64,000 nucleotides of DNA, from assembly GCF_003194585.1 (NCBI RefSeq), contig NZ_QHKZ01000003.1, positions 372,001 to 436,000 of the forward strand. Direction: 5' to 3'. The first letter of the stretch is position 1; each line of letters opens with the position of its first letter. The notes below the pieces were generated by a model, which saw only the letters and a program-made list of their open reading frames with translations, searched no databases and had not been told where the DNA came from. The position numbers and the translations under genes were made by a program. Below are positions 26,628 through 35,055 of this stretch, piece by piece. Origin of the DNA: Nocardioides daejeonensis (GTDB lineage Bacteria; Actinomycetota; Actinomycetes; Propionibacteriales; Nocardioidaceae).

Positions 26628-27754
26628 GACCGCACCTCCGTGGTTGCGATCAGGCCACCGAGCGCAGCCAGCGCAGCCGAGGCACCGCCGAGGGTGGAGG
26701 AGATCTGCTTGCCCCACAGGAAGTGCCGATGCACCGGGTAGTCGGTGTCGACGCCCATGCCGCCGTGCACGTGCTGCGCGCGATGGACGACGTCGAGACC
26801 GGCCTGGTCACACCACCACTTGGCGACCCAGCCGGCCCGCTCGGCGGCGCGCAGCGGGTCGTTGCCGGTGGGATCGTCGGCGTCGGCGGCCAGCGCCTGC
26901 CACAAGGTGACCCGCATGCCGTCGATGTCGATCCAGCAGTCAGCGACCTGGTGCTGCACCGCCTGGAAGCTCCCCAGCGGGCGACCGAACTGCTCGCGAC
27001 CACTCAGGTAGGAGGCGGCGAGTCGCATCGCGCCGTCGGTGACGCCGACCTGCAGCGCGGCGAGCGCAAGTGCGCCGAGACGCAGCGCAACCGAAAGCGC
27101 CTGGCCACCGGGCTCCCCGACCGCGACGGCGGGGGCGCCGTCGAGGGTGAGCTCGCCGGCGAGGTCGTACATGGTGGTGTCGGAGAGCTCGACCGACACA
27201 CCCTCGGCATCGAGGGCGACCAGGAAAAGCCCCGGGCCTGCCTCCGCGGAGGCCGACACGAGCACCCGGTCGGCGCCGGCGAGGGTCGGCACGACGGCCT
27301 TGACACCGGTGAGCCGGAAACCGCCTCCTTCGGCGACGGCACGGGTGCGCGGCGCCTCGGGCTCGGCTCCGTCGTACTCCTCCAGCGCCAGCGCGATCCG
27401 CGCCTCCCCGGAGGCGATGCCCGGGAGCAGGTCGGCCTGCTGGGCGTCACTGCCGAAGCGGGCGATCGCCTCGGCCGAGACGGCAGCCGACCACAACGGC
27501 ACCGGAGCGACGTGACGCCCCTGCTCCTCGAGTACGACGGCGAGTGCGTCGAGCCCGAGGCCGGCGCCGCCGTGCTCCTCGGCGATGGTGAGTCCGAGCA
27601 GTCCGGCCTGTGCGAGCGAGGCCCACAGTGCGTCGTCGACCCGGCTCTCGGAGCCCTCGACAGCGCGCACCCGATCCGTGTCGGCGCGGTCGTCGAAGAT
27701 CTCCTTGGCCAGGCCCGCCAGGGCCTGGATGTCCTCGTCGATCTGGAAGTCCAT
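26624..27754 (-). CDS. acyl-CoA dehydrogenase (FadE28/ChsE1-like)
   Basis: This 376-residue FAD-dependent acyl-CoA dehydrogenase begins at ATG 27754 (MDFQIDEDIQALAG), one base inside the preceding stop. The C-terminal motif HVHGGMGVDTDYPVHRHF is typical of the family. Its spacing between the ChsH2- and ChsH1-like genes suggests it forms an alpha2beta2 enzyme with the FadE29-like protein, as ChsE1-ChsE2 does in Mycobacterium. The longer frame to 28513 is a shadow of the ChsH2-like gene. Confidence 0.8.
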   Translation of the reverse strand: MDFQIDEDIQALAGLAKEIFDDRADTDRVRAVEGSESRVDDALWASLAQAGLLGLTIAEEHGGAGLGLDALAVVLEEQGRHVAPVPLWSAAVSAEAIARFGSDAQQADLLPGIASGEARIALALEEYDGAEPEAPRTRAVAEGGGFRLTGVKAVVPTLAGADRVLVSASAEAGPGLFLVALDAEGVSVELSDTTMYDLAGELTLDGAPAVAVGEPGGQALSVALRLGALALAALQVGVTDGAMRLAASYLSGREQFGRPLGSFQAVQHQVADCWIDIDGMRVTLWQALAADADDPTGNDPLRAAERAGWVAKWWCDQAGLDVVHRAQHVHGGMGVDTDYPVHRHFLWGKQISSTLGGASAALAALGGLIATTEVRS

Positions 27755-28719
27755 CAGTTCTCCTCCCCAGCTGCGCTGGCGGCCCGGAAGACGGGCAGGG
27801 TCAGGTCGGCGTCGGCGTCCAACCACTCGAGCTCGAGGGGCATGCCGATGACCGCGTCCTCGGGCGCGATGCCGACCAGGTTGGTGATGAGGCGGGTCCC
27901 CTCCTCGAGCTCGACGACCGCGATGACGAGCGGGTAGTCGAAGGCGGGGTGCCGGGGGTGGTGGGCCACCGTGAACGAGTAGAGCGTGGCGCGCCCCGAA
28001 GCCTCGACGGTGTCCCAGTCGAAGGACTGGCAGTGCGGGCACTGGGGCCCGACCGGGTGGCGCAGGGTCTGGCAGGCGGTGCAGCGCTGGATCACCAGGC
28101 GGTGCTCCTTGGCTGCCTCGAACCAGAACTGGTTGTCGAGGTTGATCGCGGCGCGGGGGCGCAGCGCCTGCGGCTTCTCGGGCTCCGCCTGCGCAGCGGC
28201 CTTCGGCTTGAAACGCAGGGTGCGCCACTTCTGGGTGGCCAGCACCTCGCCGGAGGCGTCGCGGTAGGTCTTCACCGTGGTGACGAAGCGACCGGCGCCC
28301 AACCCGGTGGTCTTCTCGGGGCTGATCGATTCGACGGACTCGTCGGCGCTGACGTGGTCGCCAGGCACCAGCTCGCGCATGAACTCGAAGTCGGAGTCGG
28401 TAGCCACCACCGAGGTGTAGCCGCCCTCGTTGAGCAGCGCGATGAACTCGGCGTAGGGGTCGTCGGCGCCTGCCTGCGGGCGCACCGTCTTGGCGTAGCC
28501 GCGCATGATCCACGCCTGGATCATCGACGCCGGAGCGACGACGTCTCCCCGCCCGGTCGCGTGGGCTGCCTCGACGTCGAGGTGCACCGGGTTGGCGACG
28601 TCGAGCGCCTCGACCCAGTGTCGGATCATCGGCACGTTGACCGGATCAGCCGCCGGCGTGGGCCGGACGAGCTGCTTGCCCACCCAGGCGTTCAGTCGCT
28701 CTTCGTACGTTGCGCTCAT
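27754..28719 (-). CDS. chsH2: ChsH2-like fusion of MaoC-like and DUF35 zinc-ribbon/OB-fold domains
   Basis: This 321-residue two-domain protein has a hot-dog MaoC-like domain in residues 1-170 and a DUF35 domain in 195-321. The zinc ribbon is intact: C213, C216, C227 and C230 in CTACQTLRHPVGPQCPHC. In mycobacterial cholesterol breakdown ChsH2 gives the non-catalytic hydratase half and anchors Ltp2. The ATG at 28719 overlaps the FadE29-like stop (ATGA). This fusion is the strongest single indicator of an igr-type cluster. Confidence 0.82.
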   Translation of the reverse strand: MSATYEERLNAWVGKQLVRPTPAADPVNVPMIRHWVEALDVANPVHLDVEAAHATGRGDVVAPASMIQAWIMRGYAKTVRPQAGADDPYAEFIALLNEGGYTSVVATDSDFEFMRELVPGDHVSADESVESISPEKTTGLGAGRFVTTVKTYRDASGEVLATQKWRTLRFKPKAAAQAEPEKPQALRPRAAINLDNQFWFEAAKEHRLVIQRCTACQTLRHPVGPQCPHCQSFDWDTVEASGRATLYSFTVAHHPRHPAFDYPLVIAVVELEEGTRLITNLVGIAPEDAVIGMPLELEWLDADADLTLPVFRAASAAGEEN

Positions 28720-29876
28720 CGCTTGCTCCTCGGCATGCCGAGGCCCATGGTCGCGATCATGTCGCGGAGCACCTCGTTGACGCCGCCACCGAAGGTGTTG
28801 ACCAGGCCCTGGCGGGAGAGCTGCTCGACCTGGCCGTGCAGGACGGCGGCATGCGAGTTCGGGCGGATCCGGCCGGCCGCGCCCAGGATCTGGAAGAGGG
28901 TGCGTTGCAGATCGATGTGGGTCTCGGTGCCGTAGGCCTTCGCGGCGCCGGCCTGCTCGCCGCGCAACGTGTGGTCGCCGACGGCGGCGGCGAGCTTCCA
29001 GTTCATCAGCCGCATCGCCTCAAGCTTCGCGTAGGTGCGGGCGAACTCGCTGCGCACCCAGGGCTTGTCGATGACGCCGGTCTCCTTGGCCCATGCCAAC
29101 GTCTGCTCCCAGAGCTGGATCATCCGGCCGCCGAGCGCCGCGAGCGCGACCCGCTCATGGTTGAGCTGCGCGGTGATCAGGGACCAGCCGCCGTTGAGCT
29201 CGCCGACCAGCTCGCTCTTGTTGACGCGGATGTCTTGGTAGTAGGTGGCGCAGGGGTGGATGCCGCCGACCGAGGTGATCTGGCTCCAGGAGTAGCCGGG
29301 GTCGTCGCACGGGACGATCAGGATCGAGATGCCCTTGTGCTTGGGGGCGTCCGGGTCGGTCCGGGTGGCCAGCCACACGTAGTCGGAGGTGTTGCCACCG
29401 GTGGTGAAGACCTTGGAGCCGTTGACGACGAAGTCGTCGCCGTCGACGACTGCTCGCGTCTTCAGCGACGCGAGGTCGGTGCCGGCCTCAGGCTCGGTGT
29501 AGCCGATCGCGAAGACGATGTCGCCGGTGAGCATGCCGGGCAGGTACTTCTGCTTCTGCTCCTCGGTGCCGAACTGCATCAGCGTCGGCCCGACCGTGTT
29601 GATGGTGACCAGCGGGAACGGCACGCCAGCGCGCTGGATCTCGTCGTAGAAGATGAACTGCTCCTCGGCGCCCATCCCGCGGCCGCCGTACTCCTTGGGC
29701 CAGCCGACGCCGAGCCAGCCGTCGCGACCCATCATCTTCACGACCTCGCGGAACCGCGGGCCTCCGGCGCCGGTCTCGCCGACCTCGCGACGCTCGTCGT
29801 CGGGCAGCAGCTGGGCGAAGTACTCGCGCAGCTCCTGACGCAGCGCCTGCTGCGCGGGGGTCTCTCGCAGGTCCAT
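28716..29876 (-). CDS. acyl-CoA dehydrogenase (FadE29/ChsE2-like)
   Basis: This 386-residue acyl-CoA dehydrogenase is close to mycobacterial FadE29 in length. Motifs include IGYTEPEAGTDLASLKT (FAD/substrate region) and the C-terminal NTFGGGVNEVLRDMIA. ATG 29876 is preceded by GAGGAG; ATG/GTG options up to 29903 lack a good site. As the first gene of the cluster it is transcribed from the divergent region shared with the TetR gene. It likely introduces the double bond in a three-carbon side chain together with the FadE28-like subunit. Confidence 0.83.
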   Translation of the reverse strand: MDLRETPAQQALRQELREYFAQLLPDDERREVGETGAGGPRFREVVKMMGRDGWLGVGWPKEYGGRGMGAEEQFIFYDEIQRAGVPFPLVTINTVGPTLMQFGTEEQKQKYLPGMLTGDIVFAIGYTEPEAGTDLASLKTRAVVDGDDFVVNGSKVFTTGGNTSDYVWLATRTDPDAPKHKGISILIVPCDDPGYSWSQITSVGGIHPCATYYQDIRVNKSELVGELNGGWSLITAQLNHERVALAALGGRMIQLWEQTLAWAKETGVIDKPWVRSEFARTYAKLEAMRLMNWKLAAAVGDHTLRGEQAGAAKAYGTETHIDLQRTLFQILGAAGRIRPNSHAAVLHGQVEQLSRQGLVNTFGGGVNEVLRDMIATMGLGMPRSKR

Positions 29877-29933
29877 GACACTCCTCGATCCGGCGGCCAC
29901 CACGGCCGCTGCCGGATCAGGTTGTCATCCGAG

Positions 29934-29958
29934 TAGACATGTGTCAACCAAGTGTCTA
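29934..29958. promoter_or_regulatory. candidate TetR operator in the divergent promoter
   Basis: The inverted repeat TAGACA-N13-TGTCTA sits between the FadE29-like and TetR starts. Its position suits autoregulation and control of the side-chain cluster. It does not match the published KstR consensus that I recall, so identity of the binder is inference. Confidence 0.5.
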
Positions 29959-29992
29959 TTCAGGCGGCAGTGCGGGCGGTAGGGTGGTGCGC

Positions 29993-30595
29993 ATGTCCGC
30001 TCCCCGCGTCGTTCAGACGGTGCTCTCCCCGGCACGCGCCGCGACCCGGGCCAAGCTCCTGACCGCCGTCATCGAGCTCGCCACCGAGGGCGGGTACGAC
30101 GCCGTCGGCATCCGCCCGGTCGCCGCGGCCGCCGGTGTCTCCGTGCCGACCGCCTACCAGCACGCGAGTTCCAAGGACCAGCTCCTCCTCGAGGCGCTGA
30201 TGTCACTGGGCGAACGCTCCAGCGAGAGCGTCAAGCAGCGCACCCCGCGCGGTCGTACCCCGGCCGCTCGCCTGGCCGAGGTCTTCCGCCGGATCCTGCG
30301 TGAGGCCGGCGAGAAGCCCCTGCTCTATCAGGCGCTCTACCGCGGTTACGTCGCCAGCGCGCCCGCCCTGGCGACCGAGCAGGGCGTCATCGGCTTCGGT
30401 CCGGAGCAGGCCGCCTGGATCGGCCAGACCCTCCGGGCCGGCGACACCTCCGGGCATACCGAGGAGGAGATCGAGGCCGCCGCCCGGATGCTCTCCATGA
30501 TGTTCCTCGGCGCGATGATCGGCGTCGCCTCCGGCCGCGACCCCGACGAGGTCAGCGACATCCTGACCGAGGCCACCCAGCGGCTGCTGCCCTGA
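29993..30595 (+). CDS. TetR-family transcriptional regulator
   Basis: This 200-residue repressor has an N-terminal helix-turn-helix (about residues 20-65) with GGYDAVGIRPVAAAAGVSVP, followed by an all-helical ligand domain. ATG 29993 is chosen; the frame open from 29939 would start inside the operator dyad. It is divergent from the FadE29-like gene, so it probably represses the side-chain cluster and responds to a CoA thioester. It resembles KstR-type regulators in general pattern only. Confidence 0.83.
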   Translation: MSAPRVVQTVLSPARAATRAKLLTAVIELATEGGYDAVGIRPVAAAAGVSVPTAYQHASSKDQLLLEALMSLGERSSESVKQRTPRGRTPAARLAEVFRRILREAGEKPLLYQALYRGYVASAPALATEQGVIGFGPEQAAWIGQTLRAGDTSGHTEEEIEAAARMLSMMFLGAMIGVASGRDPDEVSDILTEATQRLLP

Positions 30596-30698
30596 GCGCA
30601 TCGCAAGGAACGTCCGCGCGTAAGCGAGAAGACTGGTGTCGTTGTTCTCACTTATGAAGGCCAATTGATAATAGACAGTCTGCTGGAATCATGAGTGA

Positions 30699-31081
30699 CG
30701 GCCCACCTGGGGCCCCATCACCCGTGCCTTCGCGCGCTCTTCGATCGTTGCCGCGCAAGAGGCATCCACCACGGCTGACCGACTTGCCGCGCTGCCCGAA
30801 CGCTGGCACGCGCAAGCAGGAGGCCCCCGCGCCGGAAGTGCACCCGCTGCGGTCCTCGCCTCGCTGCCTACCTCGCCGATCTTCACCGCAGCCGAGATCG
30901 AGGACCGCCTGAATCTGTCGACTGCCTCTGCCTACCGTGCCATCGACCGACTCTCCCGCGCAGGCGTGATTCGTCCGCTCACCCAACGCACCCGGAACCA
31001 GATCTGGGGGCCGCTGACCTGCTCGACGAACTGGACGACCTCGGTGGACGGATCGCTGCACGGGCTCGCTCAGCGCTGCAG
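30699..31081 (+). pseudogene. C-terminal remnant of a Fic-family protein, frameshifted
   Basis: One frame from 30699 reads through a helical stretch (RAFARSSIVAAQEAS) into a winged-helix region (AEIEDRLNLSTASAYRAIDR, GVIRPLTQRTRNQIWG). From 31013 the reading continues in another frame as ADLLDELDDLGGRIAARAR. Fic/Doc-type proteins of actinobacteria end in just this way. The switch falls after TGGGGG at 31005-31010, consistent with loss of one G. A stop codon sits directly upstream at 30696 and no Fic HPFxxGNGR motif is found, so the N-terminal catalytic part is gone. Confidence 0.65.
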
Positions 31082-31250
31082 GTCCATCCACTTCATCGAG
31101 TGTTGCGCTGGCCCCTTGAACCCAAGCGCGGAATTCCGCACAGAAGTCACACGCGGTGTACACGGCCCGGGTTACCGGGACAAATCCCCCTCGCAACCGG
31201 GCCGGAGCGGGCACGATGATCCCCTGACGGAGCGCGTGAGAGGAGCGGCG

Positions 31251-33269
31251 GTGACCGGAGCACGAGAGCCCGCGTCCCGCACGTGGCGACTCGGCGCGGG
31301 CGCGCTCGGCGCCTCGGTGCTGGCGGCCTGCCTGGCCTCGATCCTGATCGCTCCGTTCAACTTCCGCGCTGAGGCCGGGGACTACATCCACCCCGAGTTC
31401 TTCGTGCTCGATCTGCTGCTCGGTCTCGTCTACGGACCCTTCGGCGCGTACGTCGCCCTCCGCAGCCGCCAGCTCGCCGGCTGGGCGCTCGCCCTCGTCG
31501 GCCTCGGCTTCGCCCTCTCCGGCCTGGGCATCCAGTGGACACTGCTCGCCGCCGAGGGCCGAGTACCGGGAGAGGCGCTCGCTGCGTCGCTCGCCGCGTC
31601 GGCATGGCTGGTGGGAGCGCTGAGCGCGCTGCTCGCCCTGCCGTGGCTGATCGTCGCCGGTCGGTCGGACTCTCGACTGCCCTTGCTCGCCGGGCGGATC
31701 GGACTCGGCGTCGCGGTCGCCGGCGGCCTGGTCAAGTTCCTCGAGCCCGCCGAAGGCGGTCCGCCGGAGCACGCCTTCGCGCCCCACCGGGTCAGCTCGG
31801 CGGCCTCGACCGCCGACACCTGGCTGGTGTCGCTCTACCTCCTGCTGGCGGTACCCGGCATCGTGCACCTGGTACGCCGGATGGCCCGGTCGGGCGGTGC
31901 CGAGCGGCGAGCGCTGACCTGGGTGCTCTCCTCCGTGGTGGTGCTCGCGCTCTCCTACGTGTTCTTCGAGATCGGCCTCGCGCTCGGCGGCACCTCCCTG
32001 ACGGCGGCAGCGCCGACGATGTTCGTCGCTCAGATGATGCTGCTGGCCGGAACCTTCGCCCTCGTAGTGCAGGACGAGTCCTGGACCGTCGACCTCGCCA
32101 TCTCACGCTCGATCGTGGCAGCCCTGCTCGGCGGCCTGGTCGTGGCGAGCTACATCGTGCTGGTCTGGCTCGGCGGCCGAGCGCTGCCTCTGACCGACGA
32201 CGCGGTCAGCCTGATCTCCGTCGTCGTCGTCGCTCTCGGCGTCACTCCGTTGCGCACCTGGGTGCAGCGGCGGGTCGACGACCTCGTCTTCGGTCCGGGC
32301 GCCGACATCGCCCATCTGCTCGCCGATCTCGGCCGCCACCTCGGCACCGCGGATTCCGGCGAGGACCTGCTCACCGACCTGGCAGCAGGCCTGCGCAGCG
32401 GACTGGGTCTGCGCAGGGTCGAGCTCACCGCCCTCGACCCGGTCACCGGCGACGCTGGCGCCCGCGTCGAGTCGGGAGGGCCCGCCCCGATCGCACTCAC
32501 GCTGCCCCTGCACAGTCGCGGTGTCGAGGTCGGGCGCCTCGGCCTCGCCGCTCCGCTCGGTCGCCGCCTGGACCCGCGGACGGTCCGGGTGACCACCCAG
32601 CTCTCCGGCCTGGTCGCGATCGCCGTCGAGCTCGCCGGTGTCAACACGGTGCTGGAGCAGACCAGACGTCGCCTCCTGGAGGTACGTCAGGAGGAGCGTC
32701 GTCTGCTGCGCCGTGAGCTCCACGACGGCCTGGGTCCGTCACTCTCCGGTGTCACCCTTGCCTTGGCGGCCATCGCCAACACCTCGACCCTGCGGCCGGC
32801 GGATGCCGCCCTGCTCGAACAGGTCTGCGTGGAACTGAACCGGCGGGCCGACGACGTGCGACAGATGGCGCGGGTGCTGCTGCCTCCGGCCCTGGAAGTC
32901 GGCCGCCTGGACGAAGCGCTGCAGGGCCTCGCGGCGCGGTTCACCGACGACCGCTTCCGGGTGAGCGTCGCGGTGAGTGGCGCGGACCGGCTGCCCGAGC
33001 AGCACCAGGTGGCGGCGTACCACATCGCGGCGGAGGGGGTCCGCAACGCACATCGGCATGCGGGAGCACGTCGTTGCCTGGTGCGGCTCGACGTCGACGA
33101 CGACGGAGCGGCAGTGCTGGAGGTCGAGGACGACGGCAACGGGGTCGATCCACAGGCGACGCCGGGCATCGGGCTGAGTTCGATGCGGGAACGCGCGATG
33201 GAGTTGGGCGGGTCGTTCGACCTGGTCAGCGATGACGGAGGAGCGAAAGTGACGGTGGTGCTGCCGTGA
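31251..33269 (+). CDS. membrane sensor histidine kinase, NarL/DesK type
   Basis: This 672-residue kinase has about ten hydrophobic segments in residues 12-330, a GAF-like middle region, a HisKA_3 dimerisation domain with RRELHDGLGPSLS (phospho-acceptor about H491) and an HATPase domain with VRNAHRHAGA and GIGLSSMRERA. The start is GTG 31251 with AGGAG upstream; the open frame from 30966 includes remnant Fic sequence and is rejected. It overlaps the response regulator by GTGA. The stimulus is unknown. Confidence 0.88.
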   Translation: MTGAREPASRTWRLGAGALGASVLAACLASILIAPFNFRAEAGDYIHPEFFVLDLLLGLVYGPFGAYVALRSRQLAGWALALVGLGFALSGLGIQWTLLAAEGRVPGEALAASLAASAWLVGALSALLALPWLIVAGRSDSRLPLLAGRIGLGVAVAGGLVKFLEPAEGGPPEHAFAPHRVSSAASTADTWLVSLYLLLAVPGIVHLVRRMARSGGAERRALTWVLSSVVVLALSYVFFEIGLALGGTSLTAAAPTMFVAQMMLLAGTFALVVQDESWTVDLAISRSIVAALLGGLVVASYIVLVWLGGRALPLTDDAVSLISVVVVALGVTPLRTWVQRRVDDLVFGPGADIAHLLADLGRHLGTADSGEDLLTDLAAGLRSGLGLRRVELTALDPVTGDAGARVESGGPAPIALTLPLHSRGVEVGRLGLAAPLGRRLDPRTVRVTTQLSGLVAIAVELAGVNTVLEQTRRRLLEVRQEERRLLRRELHDGLGPSLSGVTLALAAIANTSTLRPADAALLEQVCVELNRRADDVRQMARVLLPPALEVGRLDEALQGLAARFTDDRFRVSVAVSGADRLPEQHQVAAYHIAAEGVRNAHRHAGARRCLVRLDVDDDGAAVLEVEDDGNGVDPQATPGIGLSSMRERAMELGGSFDLVSDDGGAKVTVVLP

Positions 33270-33949
33270 GTATCCGTGTGGTGGTGGTCGACGACCATCC
33301 GGTCTTCCTGATCGGCATGGCCGCGCTGCTCGACTCGTTAGCGGGGATCGAGGTCGTCGGCCGGGCCAGCGACGGCGACGGCGCGGTCGCCGTCGTGGAG
33401 GAGCACCGCCCCGACGTCGTGCTGATGGACCTCGACCTGACCGCCGGCGGCGCGGCGGCGGACCCCGACGGCGCAGGCGCCGGCATCGAGGCGACCCGGC
33501 GGATCACCACCTCCATGCCCGACACGGCCGTCCTGGTGGTCACCATGCTCGGCGACGACGACTCGCTCTTCGCCGCCATCCGGGCCGGAGCCCGGGGCTA
33601 CCTGCTCAAGGGAGCGGCGGCTCCCGAGGTGGAACGCGCCGTACGGGCGGTCGCGAACGGCGAGATGCTGCTCGGCCCCGAGGTCGCCCGCCGCGCGGCC
33701 ACCTACCTCTCCGGGGCTCGTACGCGCGGTGCCAGCGTCTTCCCCGAACTGACCGGACGTGAACGCGAGGTGCTGGAGCTGGTCGCCCTCGGCTACGACA
33801 ACTCCACCATCGCCCGCCGCCTCGTGCTGAGCAGCAAGACCGTGCGCAACTACGTCTACGGCATCATCACCAAGCTGCACGCGCGCGACCGCTCCGACCT
33901 CATCGTCCGAGCCCGCGAGGCGGGGCTGGGCGAGGGCGGCGGGGGGTGA
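33266..33949 (+). CDS. NarL/LuxR-family response regulator
   Basis: This 227-residue regulator has a receiver domain with DD at 9-10 and phospho-acceptor D55 (VVLMDLDL), a linker, and a LuxR-type helix-turn-helix (LTGREREVLELVALGYDNSTIARRL). A GTG start overlaps the kinase stop as GTGA, confirming a two-component pair. The receiver carries an insert (TAGGAAADPDGAGAG) after the phosphorylation site that is longer than usual. The targets are unknown; the 189 bases downstream hold no gene. Confidence 0.9.
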   Translation: MSIRVVVVDDHPVFLIGMAALLDSLAGIEVVGRASDGDGAVAVVEEHRPDVVLMDLDLTAGGAAADPDGAGAGIEATRRITTSMPDTAVLVVTMLGDDDSLFAAIRAGARGYLLKGAAAPEVERAVRAVANGEMLLGPEVARRAATYLSGARTRGASVFPELTGREREVLELVALGYDNSTIARRLVLSSKTVRNYVYGIITKLHARDRSDLIVRAREAGLGEGGGG

Positions 33950-34138
33950 ACAGGCGACTCAGCTCTGGATCGCTCAGTGTCACGAAGGAGGCTCCTCTGC
34001 AAGCCACACACCAAAGCCTCCGGAAACTCCGGGGCGGTTCAGTAAAGAGACCTGAGTAGCGCTGAGGCGCGCTCCCGGTTCGAGGGCTTCATGACGACGA
34101 GTATGCGCGAAGCGGCCCGCGCCGCCGCCGCGCATCAC

Positions 34139-34888
34139 TCAGCGTGGCATCTGCCCGTCGTCGACCTTGATCACCGTGCCGGTCACAAACTCCGAGGCAG
34201 GAGAGACCAGATAGAGCAGGGTGCTGTCGAGTTGGGCCGGATCGCCGAGACGCTTGCGCGGGAAGGAGCCCGAGATGTCGCCGACGCGCTCGATCAGGCC
34301 GTCCATCATCTCAGAGCTGAAGGAGCCGGGCGCGATGCCGTTGACGTTGATCGGATACCGCGCCCACTCCACGGCCAGCGCCTCCGTCATCCGGTTCACC
34401 CCCGCCTTCGTGACGGCGTACAGCGCGGCGCCGCCACCGGCGGTGTAGTAGCCGGACATCGAGGAGACGTTGACGATCCGGCCCGGACGCTCGGTCTCGA
34501 TCAGCCGGCGACCGATCTCGGTCGCTAGCAGCCACGGGCCGCGCAGGTTGGTCTCCAAGACGGCGTCCACCAACTCGAGTGGCATCTTGTGCGCCCGGCG
34601 TGCGTCGGGGATGCCGGCGTTGTTGACCAGGATCGAGACCGGCCCGAGATCGGTCTCGACCTGGTCGACGGCGGCCACGATCGCCGCTGCGTCCCGCACA
34701 TCGAGCGGGAGGGCGAGCGCGCGCCCGCCCTCCTGCTCGATCTCGGCCACCAACGTTGCGAGGGGTGCGTGACGACGGCCGCAGACCGCCACGGCGGCTC
34801 CCGCCGCGGCCAAGGTGCGGGCGAACCGGCGACCGAGGCCGGTCCCCGCCCCCGTCACCAGGGCTACCTGGCCAGCAAGATCATTCAT
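34139..34888 (-). CDS. short-chain dehydrogenase/reductase
   Basis: This 249-residue SDR has the cofactor motif TGAGTGLG, the NNAG motif (LVNNAGIP), catalytic Ser in SSMSGY and the Y-x-x-x-K pair in YAVTKAG. ATG 34888 is chosen (MNDLAGQVALVTG); the frame open to 35185 runs through repeats. It lies downstream of the solute-binding protein gene on the same strand, 167 bases away, with a repeat array in between. It interconverts an alcohol and a ketone with NAD(P); the substrate is unknown. Confidence 0.88.
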   Translation of the reverse strand: MNDLAGQVALVTGAGTGLGRRFARTLAAAGAAVAVCGRRHAPLATLVAEIEQEGGRALALPLDVRDAAAIVAAVDQVETDLGPVSILVNNAGIPDARRAHKMPLELVDAVLETNLRGPWLLATEIGRRLIETERPGRIVNVSSMSGYYTAGGGAALYAVTKAGVNRMTEALAVEWARYPINVNGIAPGSFSSEMMDGLIERVGDISGSFPRKRLGDPAQLDSTLLYLVSPASEFVTGTVIKVDDGQMPR

Positions 34889-34915
34889 CGACGTACCTCT
34901 CCAACGTTGCGTAGT

Positions 34916-35046
34916 GGTCTCGACAGGCTCGACCACCGGATTGGGGCTCGACCACCGGGTTGAGGTGCCCGACCACCGGGTCTCGACAGGCTCGACCACC
35001 GGGTTAAGGTGCCCGACCACCGGGTCTCGACAGGCTCGACCACCGG
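34916..35046. repeat. three copies of a 24-bp repeat with shared spacers
   Basis: Copies at 34916-34939, 34979-35002 and 35023-35046 are identical, beginning GGTCTCGACAGGCTCG and ending ACCACCGG. The spacers contain shorter CGACCACCGG units preceded by TT(G/A)AGGTGCC. Such elements occur widely in intergenic regions of actinobacteria, by recollection. They separate the SDR and solute-binding protein genes. Confidence 0.85.
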
Positions 35047-35055
35047 GGGCGCGCC

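Noticed and set aside
30648..31868. A 406-codon minus-strand frame over the start of the histidine kinase
   Set aside because: Its composition is typical of an antisense GC-rich shadow and it conflicts with the kinase membrane segments.
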